Source of the DNA: Verrucomicrobia subdivision 3 bacterium UBA7542
GTDB lineage: Bacteria; Verrucomicrobiota; Verrucomicrobiia; Limisphaerales; UBA11358
Reading direction: 5' to 3'
DNA length: 39,381 nucleotides
Assembly (NCBI GenBank): GCA_002479245.1
Contig: DLMG01000345.1
Location: 1 to 39,381, forward strand
The translations under genes and the position numbers were made by a program. Each line of letters starts with the position of its first letter. Position 1 is the first letter of the stretch. Positions 1 to 6,431 of the stretch are shown piece after piece. The notes below the pieces were generated by a model. It was not told the DNA's origin and ran no database searches. It worked only from the letters and a program-made list of their open reading frames with translations.

Positions 1-236
1 ATGGCGATGACGTCGTCGGGAATTTGTATTCCGCCCAGTTGAACAACTTCCGCGCCGAATTGCGCAGCCTTGGCCTGGGTCACGTCCGCCGGGCGAATGA
101 GCTTGTTGGCCAGCATCAAATCCACCACGCCCACGCCTGATGCCTTGGCTTCGGCGCGCGTCTCGGCGACCTGCTCGGCGGTTACAAAGCCGAGGTCCAC
201 CAATGTATCCACCAGATAATCGTCTTGTTCTGCCAC
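1..236 (-). CDS. PilB/GspE-type secretion ATPase, N-terminal fragment
   Basis: Only about 78 N-terminal codons are inside the window; the gene runs off the left edge. Reading the minus strand from a GTG at 236 gives a helical domain (VDTLVDLGFVTAEQV, then KAAQFGAEVVQL and IQIPDDVIA) that resembles the MshEN/T2SSE N-terminal domain of type IV pilus assembly and type II secretion ATPases. The GTG is chosen because an in-frame TGA lies 13 to 15 bases upstream and the reading starts naturally there. In this family the N-terminal domain contacts the inner-membrane platform and the missing C-terminal half holds the Walker motifs. A cytoplasmic motor of this type would fit the pseudopilin found elsewhere in the window. 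The family assignment rests on a short stretch and is moderate. Confidence 0.6.
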   Translation of the reverse strand, partial: MAEQDDYLVDTLVDLGFVTAEQVAETRAEAKASGVGVVDLMLANKLIRPADVTQAKAAQFGAEVVQLGGIQIPDDVIA

Positions 237-418
237 GATGTTTTTGCATCACACGGTATCACAACCCGCCGCGGTATGCTCGTAGAAGTTATTCAGCCGG
301 GGTGTGCCCTGTCAATGCCGACCCCTGATTCTTTATTGAAATTTTAGCAACTTTTTTTGACGCCGGCGCCGGTGGTTTGCTGTTGCCATATCCCCGCCGG
401 TCAAATAAGTGTGTCGCC
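237..418. other. Divergent intergenic region
   Basis: This short gap separates the divergent PilB/GspE-type gene and the GH127 gene. It should hold both promoters. AT-rich stretches around 325-360 (runs of A/T including a T7 tract) could be promoter elements, but no clear -35/-10 pair was identified. A GC-rich self-complementary patch (GCCGGCGCCGG) sits at about 362-372. Confidence 0.4.
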
Positions 419-2434
419 ATGGAAACCGCCTTCTCCGGTTGTCGTTTTTTTGCCGGTGTGTTCACCGCCATTTTCAGTCTCAATTTGCTGGCGGCCGGCC
501 CGCCGCCGCAGGATTACCCCATCCGGCCCGTGCCGTTCACCGCCGTCCATCTCAACGACGCTTTTTGGGCGCCCCGCCTCGAAACCAACCGCGCCGTCAC
601 CATTCCCCATGCCTTTGGACAGTGCCAGGCGTCCGGGCGCATGGACAATTTTGAACGCGCGGCGGCCGTGTTGCGCGGCGAGAACCTTGAGAACCGCAAA
701 CCGCCGGGATTTCCATTCGACGACACCGACCCTTACAAGGTCCTCGAAGGCGCCTCCTACGCGCTGGCAGTCCACCCTGATCCCCAAATGTCGGCCTATC
801 TCGACTCGCTTATCGCCAAGTTTGCCGCCGCCCAGGAACCGGACGGTTATCTTTACACCACCCGCACCATTGATCCCACACATCCGCACCCCTGGGCCGG
901 CACGAACCGGTGGGTGAATGACCCCGAGTCAAGCCACGAACTTTACAACGCCGGACATCTGTTTGAAGCCGCCGCCGCGCATTACCAGGCCACCGGCAAA
1001 ACCAACCTGCTCAACCTCGCGCTCAAGGAAGCCGATTTGCTCTGCCAAACCTTCGGCCCGGACACCAACCAATTGCATCTCTGGCCCGGACACGAAATCG
1101 TCGAAATGGGCCTCGCCCGGCTTTATCGCGTCACCGGCAACCCGCGTTACCTCAACCTCGCGAAATATTTCATCGACGTGCGCGGCACCCGGCCGGGCGG
1201 CGACGACTACCATCAATCGCGCATCCCGCCAGTGGACCAGACCGAGGCCATCGGTCACGCCGTGCGCGCCGGTTATCTTTACAGCGGCATGGCCGACACC
1301 GCGGCCCTGACCGGCGACCCGCAGTACGTCCGGGCGATCGATACGATCTGGGAAAACGCGGTGGGCAAAAAACTTTACCTCACCGGCGGCATTGGTTCGC
1401 GCGCGCAAGGCGAAGCCTTTGGTGACAACTATGAATTGCCCAACCTCACCGCCTACAACGAAACCTGCGCGGCGGTGGCCAACGTTTTCTGGAACGAGCG
1501 CCTCTTTCTGCTGCACGGCGATGCCAAATACGTGGACGTGTTGGAACGCACGCTTTACAACGGGCTCCTCTCCGGCGTCTCGCTCGACGGCACGAAATTC
1601 TTTTACCCCAACCCGCTCGAATCCGACGGCTCACACCAGCGCCGACCGTGGTTCGGCTGTGCCTGCTGCCCGGGCAATATCACGCGTTTCCTGCCGTCGG
1701 TGCCCGGCTACGTTTACGCGCAAGCGGGCGACACCCTTTACGTCAACCTCTACGCCGGCAGCACGGCCGACTTCAAATTGCGGAACGGGCGCGCGGTCAA
1801 AATCACGCAGGAGACCCGGTACCCTTGGGACGGCGCGGTCAAAATGACCGTCCAATTGGACTGGCAGAAAAGCGCGAAGTTCACCCTCAACGTCCGCATC
1901 CCCGGCTGGGCGCGCAACGAAGCGGTGCCGGGCGGTCTCTACATATTTTGCGATTCGGTGAACGAACCGGTCACCCTCACCGTCAATGGCCGGGAAATGC
2001 CGACCAGGCTCGACCAGGGCTACGTGAGCCTGGATCGCGCGTGGAAGTCCGGCGACGTGATTGAACTTGATCTGCCCATGCGCATCCGGCATGTGGCGGC
2101 CAGTGAAAATGTCCCGGCCGACCGCGGCCGGGTCGCCTTGCAGCGCGGGCCGATCGTGTTTTGCGCCGAGTGGCCCGACACCCCGAACGGCAAGGTGCGC
2201 AAACTGTTGTTGCCCGACGACCAGCCGCTCACCACCCGGTTCGACCCAGCATTGCTCAACGGCGTCCAGGTCATCGAAGGCAAGGGCTACAACGTGGCCA
2301 CCAACGAATTCGGAAAAACCTTCAAACGCCTGCAGGAATTCAAAGCCATCCCGTATTTTGCCTGGGCGAACCGCGGGCCGGGCGAAATGATCGTCTGGAT
2401 CGCCAATTCGGAGAGCGCCCTGCACGCGCCATGA
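419..2434 (+). CDS. Secreted GH127 beta-L-arabinofuranosidase
   Basis: Predicted to release beta-L-arabinofuranose from plant glycans in the periplasm or outside the cell. The family is recognised by an all-helical (alpha/alpha)6 sequence and by the zinc/cysteine site: E348 and C350 in NETCAA and C416-C417 in GCACCPGN. These line up with Glu338, Cys340, Cys417 and Cys418 of the characterised enzyme HypBA1, where the first Cys of the CC pair is the nucleophile. A C-terminal beta-sandwich follows. The ATG at 419 is preferred to the upstream TTG at 377 because it starts a typical signal peptide (hydrophobic core ending LNLLAAG). It is about 671 aa, normal for the family. A GH2 gene follows 99 bases downstream on the same strand, suggesting cotranscription. 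GH127 members also include other specificities, so the exact substrate is not fixed. Confidence 0.85.
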   Translation: METAFSGCRFFAGVFTAIFSLNLLAAGPPPQDYPIRPVPFTAVHLNDAFWAPRLETNRAVTIPHAFGQCQASGRMDNFERAAAVLRGENLENRKPPGFPFDDTDPYKVLEGASYALAVHPDPQMSAYLDSLIAKFAAAQEPDGYLYTTRTIDPTHPHPWAGTNRWVNDPESSHELYNAGHLFEAAAAHYQATGKTNLLNLALKEADLLCQTFGPDTNQLHLWPGHEIVEMGLARLYRVTGNPRYLNLAKYFIDVRGTRPGGDDYHQSRIPPVDQTEAIGHAVRAGYLYSGMADTAALTGDPQYVRAIDTIWENAVGKKLYLTGGIGSRAQGEAFGDNYELPNLTAYNETCAAVANVFWNERLFLLHGDAKYVDVLERTLYNGLLSGVSLDGTKFFYPNPLESDGSHQRRPWFGCACCPGNITRFLPSVPGYVYAQAGDTLYVNLYAGSTADFKLRNGRAVKITQETRYPWDGAVKMTVQLDWQKSAKFTLNVRIPGWARNEAVPGGLYIFCDSVNEPVTLTVNGREMPTRLDQGYVSLDRAWKSGDVIELDLPMRIRHVAASENVPADRGRVALQRGPIVFCAEWPDTPNGKVRKLLLPDDQPLTTRFDPALLNGVQVIEGKGYNVATNEFGKTFKRLQEFKAIPYFAWANRGPGEMIVWIANSESALHAP

Positions 2435-2533
2435 CGGAACGCGGCGGCGGCCAAAGCCCCGGTCGCACGCCGTTAATTTTGACGACAGATTTTGGCATTG
2501 CCTTTGCGGGTTTGATACTTAACTTCGTCGGCT

Positions 2534-5419
2534 ATGAAAGCCACCGCCTTTTTCCGCCTTTCCCTGGTCACCGCGCTTTTCGCAACTCTGACTGCCGGCC
2601 TTTTTGCCGCCGACACCAACTCGGCGCCGCGCGAACGCCGGTTGCTCGACTTCGGCTGGAAATTTCACCTTGGCAACGAGTGGGGCTTCGCCTACGGCCT
2701 GGACAAGGCCGGCACCGGCAGCGGCCCCGCCAGCAAATCGTACAGCGACGCGAGCTGGCGCACGGTGAACCTGCCGCACGACTGGGCGGTCGAACTGCCC
2801 TTCGACCCGGGCGCCAACGACAGCCACGGGTTCAAACCGGTTGGCCCCGGCTTCGCCCGCAACAACGTCGCGTGGTATCGCCGCACGTTTGATCTGCCGG
2901 AGTCCGACGCCGGCAAACGCATCTGGCTGGAGTTCGACGGCGTGTTCCGCGACGCGGAAGTGTTCGTCAACGGCTGGTTCGTCGGCCATCACGAAAGCGG
3001 TTACAGCAGCTTCCGCTACGACATCACCGACCTGGCCAATGTCGGCGGCAAAAACGTCGTCGCGGTGAAGGTGGACGCGTCGCGATTCGAGGGCTGGTTC
3101 TACGAAGGCGCCGGCATTTACCGCCACGTCTGGCTGGTGACCACCGTACCGCTCGCCATCGCCCCGGATGGAATTTTTGTTTACAGCAAATTCAAGAACA
3201 ACGTGCCTGCCGGCCCGGCGGAAATTCACGTTCAAACCCGGTTGTTGAATTCCCAGACCAACGCCGTCCACGCCGTGGTAAAATGCGAAATCATCGCGCC
3301 CGGCGGAAAATCCGTGGTGAAGTTCAAGAAGCCGGAAACTGTAAACGGCGCGGCGCACCGGGAGGTGAACCTCGACACCAAGGTTTCCAGCCCCGTGCTG
3401 TGGTCGCCCGAATCGCCCTCGCTGTACCAGCTCGTCACCACCGTCGAAAGCAACGGAAAGGTTGTTGACCGCCAGGAAACGCCGTTCGGCATCCGCACTG
3501 TCGCGTTCGACGTGGAAAAAGGATTTCTGCTGAACGGCAAGCCGTACGAACTCAAGGGCACGTGCAATCACCAGGACCATGCGGGCGTCGGCGCGGCGCT
3601 GCCGGATGCCCTGCAGTATTTCCGCGTTGCGAAACTCAAGGAAATGGGTTGCAACGCGTATCGCACGTCGCACAACCCGCCCACACCGGAGTTGCTCGAG
3701 GCCTGCGACCGCCTCGGCCTGCTGGTCATGGATGAAAGCCGCCTGCTCGGCAGCGACGAGGAAAATCTGCGCCGCTGGGAAGGCCAGATCCGGCGCGACC
3801 GGAACCATCCCAGCGTCGCCATCTGGTCCATCGCCAACGAGGAATTCCGGGTGCAAGGCACTCCCACCGGCAAACAGGTCGCCCAAACGATGCAGAATTT
3901 GGTCAAGCAGCTCGACCCGACGCGACCGGTGACCTATGCCGCGCCGGTCGGCAATGAATTCGAGGGCATCAATTCCATCATCGAAGTCCGCGGCTGGAAT
4001 TATCATATCGGCACGAACGACATGGACGCCTATCACGCGGCACATCCGGCCCAGCCCAACGTCGGCACGGAACAGGCCAGCACCGTGAGCACCCGCGGCA
4101 TTTACGGAAACGACAAAATCCGCGGTTACGTGAGCGCCTACGACGCCAACGCGCCAGAGTGGGCAAACCGCGCCGAGGCGTGGTGGAGTTTCTTCGCTCC
4201 GCGTCCGTGGCTCTCCGGCGGGTTCATCTGGACGGGCTTCGATTATCGCGGCGAGCCGACGCCCTACGGCTGGCCGTGCATCAACTCGCACTTCGGCGTG
4301 ATGGACACCTGCGGTTTCCCGAAGGACAACTTTTATTATTACCAGTCGTGGTGGACGGACAAACCCGTTTTGCATCTGTTGCCGCATTGGAACTGGCCGG
4401 GCAAGGAAGGCCAGGCCATTGACGTTTGGTGCTACAGCAACTGCCGGGAAGTTGAATTGTTCCTCAACGGCCAAAGCCTCGGTCGGAAAACGATGGAACC
4501 AAATTCGCATCTGGCCTGGATGGTGAAATACGCGCCCGGTGTGCTCTCGGCCAAAGGTTACAACGGCGGCAAAGTTATTGCCGAAACAAAAATTGAAACG
4601 ACCGGCGAACCCGTTGCCGTCCAACTGACCCCCGACCGCTCCACCCTCAACGCCGACGGTGAGGACGTGAGTGTGTTCACGGTTTCCGCGACCGATGCGC
4701 AAGGCCGCGTCGTGCCAGTGGCAACAAACCTGGTTCGTTTTGAATTGAACGGTCCGGGAAAAATCCTGGGCGTGGGCAATGGCGATCCAAGCTGTCACGA
4801 ACCGGACGTGTTTTTATCGCAACCGATCATGCGCACCGTCCCGTTGAATGACGGCTGGCGCTGGAAAAAAACGTCCAACGTGTATGACTCAAAGCTCGCC
4901 GAATTCAAACCGAATTTTGACGATTCCGCCTGGGAGACGGCAAACCCTCAATCCGACAGCGGCCCGCTGGGAGAGCGCGACCAGGCGGTTTTCCGCGTGA
5001 AAATCCAGGTGACGGAGTCGGACCTTGCCGCCCGGGCGGTGGAATTGCGCTGCGGCATGATTGACGAGGATGGCTGGGTTTATGTGAACGGCAAGCAGAT
5101 CGGCGAATCGCATGACTGGCAGTCGCCCGCCGTCTTTGATTTGAAGCCGTTCCTGCATCCGGGCGAAAACACCATCGCCGTGGCGGTGGCGAACTGGAAC
5201 GGAGCGGGCGGACTCAACAAGGGTGTGACGCTGGAATTTCAGGAAAAGTCCATTGCGCCGGCATGGCAACGCAGCGTGTTCAACGGCCTCGCGCAAATCA
5301 TTGTGCAATCCACGAAGGAATCCGGCGCCATCAGACTGACCGCCAGTGCGGACGGTTTGTCGCCGGCCACCGTGTCCGTGCCATCGCAGCCCTGCACGTC
5401 CCGGCCGGCGGCGCCTTAA
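2534..5419 (+). CDS. Secreted GH2 beta-galactosidase-like hydrolase with inserted jelly-roll domain
   Basis: A 961-aa glycoside hydrolase family 2 protein with a signal peptide (residues 1-26), the N-terminal sugar-binding jelly roll (about 35-210), an Ig-like domain, and the TIM barrel (about 330-600). The acid/base glutamate is E436 in IANEE and the likely nucleophile is E513 in VGTEQAS; HNPPTPE and GFIWTGFDYRGE are family-typical. After a DUF4982-like domain, a segment of about 140 residues (roughly 755-900) resembling another galactose-binding jelly roll (GWVYVNGKQIGESHDW) interrupts the C-terminal Ig-like domain: GVGNGDPSCHEPD before it and RSVFNGLAQIIVQST after it are normally adjacent in this family. 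Likely a beta-galactosidase acting on galactan or arabinogalactan side chains, though GH2 also includes glucuronidases and others. It belongs to the + strand hydrolase run. Confidence 0.85.
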   Translation: MKATAFFRLSLVTALFATLTAGLFAADTNSAPRERRLLDFGWKFHLGNEWGFAYGLDKAGTGSGPASKSYSDASWRTVNLPHDWAVELPFDPGANDSHGFKPVGPGFARNNVAWYRRTFDLPESDAGKRIWLEFDGVFRDAEVFVNGWFVGHHESGYSSFRYDITDLANVGGKNVVAVKVDASRFEGWFYEGAGIYRHVWLVTTVPLAIAPDGIFVYSKFKNNVPAGPAEIHVQTRLLNSQTNAVHAVVKCEIIAPGGKSVVKFKKPETVNGAAHREVNLDTKVSSPVLWSPESPSLYQLVTTVESNGKVVDRQETPFGIRTVAFDVEKGFLLNGKPYELKGTCNHQDHAGVGAALPDALQYFRVAKLKEMGCNAYRTSHNPPTPELLEACDRLGLLVMDESRLLGSDEENLRRWEGQIRRDRNHPSVAIWSIANEEFRVQGTPTGKQVAQTMQNLVKQLDPTRPVTYAAPVGNEFEGINSIIEVRGWNYHIGTNDMDAYHAAHPAQPNVGTEQASTVSTRGIYGNDKIRGYVSAYDANAPEWANRAEAWWSFFAPRPWLSGGFIWTGFDYRGEPTPYGWPCINSHFGVMDTCGFPKDNFYYYQSWWTDKPVLHLLPHWNWPGKEGQAIDVWCYSNCREVELFLNGQSLGRKTMEPNSHLAWMVKYAPGVLSAKGYNGGKVIAETKIETTGEPVAVQLTPDRSTLNADGEDVSVFTVSATDAQGRVVPVATNLVRFELNGPGKILGVGNGDPSCHEPDVFLSQPIMRTVPLNDGWRWKKTSNVYDSKLAEFKPNFDDSAWETANPQSDSGPLGERDQAVFRVKIQVTESDLAARAVELRCGMIDEDGWVYVNGKQIGESHDWQSPAVFDLKPFLHPGENTIAVAVANWNGAGGLNKGVTLEFQEKSIAPAWQRSVFNGLAQIIVQSTKESGAIRLTASADGLSPATVSVPSQPCTSRPAAP

Positions 5420-5466
5420 AAAATACCGGCGCGCTGAAAACCCGCGCAAATTTCTTTACGGGTTAT

Positions 5467-5500
5467 ACAAAACTTTGTCGCATATGCGACAAAGTTTTGT
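5467..5500. repeat. Perfect 34-bp palindrome, copy 1
   Basis: The arm ACAAAACTTTGTCGCAT is followed directly by its exact reverse complement, with no loop. Each arm contains the imperfect palindrome ACAAAACTTTGT. The element lies 47 bases after the GH2 stop codon and ends on the first base of the PaaX-type gene's TGA (5500-5502, minus strand). An identical copy lies at the other end of the same gene (6328-6361). It has no T-run, so it is not a standard intrinsic terminator. It may be a regulator-binding site or one boundary of a gene cassette. Confidence 0.95.
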
Positions 5501-6291
5501 CATGACGTGGATGGATTAAAGGTGCGCAATTGTCGTCCGGCTTCCCGGAGCACCTTGATCCGCCGGCGCCACACCTGTTGCCCCAAGTAACCGGGCGGCA
5601 GGATTCGTTCCGGCAGGAGCGGATCACATGTCACCGCGTCCAGCCACGCTTCGCGCTCCGCTGCTGCCCAACACCGTAACGCCTTGGCCGCCGCTTCGTT
5701 TCCAAGCGCCCCGCCCGGCCGCTCGCCAAGGATTTTCAAATGCCGGGCATAACGGTGATTGATTTGTTCGAAGTCCCAGGCCCCCGCGACGATTTCAGCG
5801 TCGGATTCCCCCGCGCACGGTCGCGCCTCCAACAGGATGAGTGATTCCACATTGATTTTACCGCCTACGAGGACACGTTTTTCTTCCTCCAGCGAATCAG
5901 GTGTAATCCAGACGCTGTTTTGCAAATAGCCGAAGCCTTTATCGTGGAGATAGCGTCGTAATTGTGCGCGCTGTGAATTTTGTGTGGTTGGAACATCGAA
6001 CAGCACGAGCCGCCAGCGACCGTCCCATTCGCGCGCCCATCCAGCCTGTGGGTCACGTCCGCCCATCGCGTGCAGGCGCCCCTGCCAGGTAAGCCGATAC
6101 GTACGGTCATCAAGCGCAGCAGGATCACGCTCGACCAGTTGCTGCGTCTCCAGCGTGGCCACCTGCCGCAGCAGGTTGTTGCGATAGGCCCAACTCTCGT
6201 AGGAGTCCGTGAGGTTGCGGAACGTGGGCCGGGCCAACATTTCGACGGACCAGAGGAGGAAATTTAGAAATTCTTCCGTTTGAGGTTTCAT
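5500..6291 (-). CDS. PaaX-family transcriptional regulator
   Basis: A 263-aa protein with the three-part PaaX layout. It has an N-terminal winged helix (about 1-75), a central Cas2-like ferredoxin-fold domain (about 90-180, with WDGRWRLVLFDVP and GFGYLQNSVWITP) and a C-terminal domain (WDFEQIN...Y, then DPLLPERILPPGYLGQ). E. coli PaaX represses phenylacetate catabolism in response to phenylacetyl-CoA; no such genes are present here, so the ligand is unknown. The start at 6291 (MKPQTEEFLNF) is chosen because the open frame further upstream translates through the palindrome and adds a non-homologous tail. The gene is inverted in the middle of an otherwise + strand hydrolase series. Identical 34-bp palindromes lie 37 bases upstream of its start and directly on its stop codon. 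The upstream copy suggests autoregulation and control of the divergent GH3 gene (inference). Confidence 0.85.
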   Translation of the reverse strand: MKPQTEEFLNFLLWSVEMLARPTFRNLTDSYESWAYRNNLLRQVATLETQQLVERDPAALDDRTYRLTWQGRLHAMGGRDPQAGWAREWDGRWRLVLFDVPTTQNSQRAQLRRYLHDKGFGYLQNSVWITPDSLEEEKRVLVGGKINVESLILLEARPCAGESDAEIVAGAWDFEQINHRYARHLKILGERPGGALGNEAAAKALRCWAAAEREAWLDAVTCDPLLPERILPPGYLGQQVWRRRIKVLREAGRQLRTFNPSTS

Positions 6292-6327
6292 GGCGGGATA
6301 TTGGCAAGAGCAGGCAAGTAATGCCAT

Positions 6328-6361
6328 ACAAAACTTTGTCGCATATGCGACAAAGTTTTGT
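6328..6361. promoter_or_regulatory. Perfect 34-bp palindrome, copy 2 (candidate operator)
   Basis: Identical in all 34 bases to the copy at 5467-5500. It lies in the 140-base divergent region between the PaaX-type gene (start 6291) and the GH3 gene (start 6432). It extends outward by a further GCCAT/ATGGC pairing with a single bulged base. Its position is that of an operator controlling both genes, and PaaX family members bind palindromic operators. The pairing with the distal copy would also allow DNA looping. That PaaX is the binder is an inference. Confidence 0.65.
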
Positions 6362-6431
6362 AATGGCTGACACACCATCGTATGACAAAAACATGTTGGC
6401 GCGCATCATTCCTGCCGTGTAATTTGGGCTC

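Noticed and set aside
2519..4798. A 759-codon open frame on the minus strand, antisense to the GH2 gene
   Set aside because: It mirrors the GC-rich third-position pattern of the GH2 gene, has no recognisable motifs, and the sense frame has an intact catalytic domain.
5467..5500. The palindrome as an ordinary bidirectional terminator between convergent genes
   Set aside because: There is no T-run on either side, and the same sequence is found in the promoter region at 6328-6361, where a terminator makes little sense.
5500..6291. Possible link with CRISPR because the PaaX central domain is Cas2-like
   Set aside because: There is no repeat-spacer array and no other cas gene; the N- and C-terminal domains are those of PaaX regulators.
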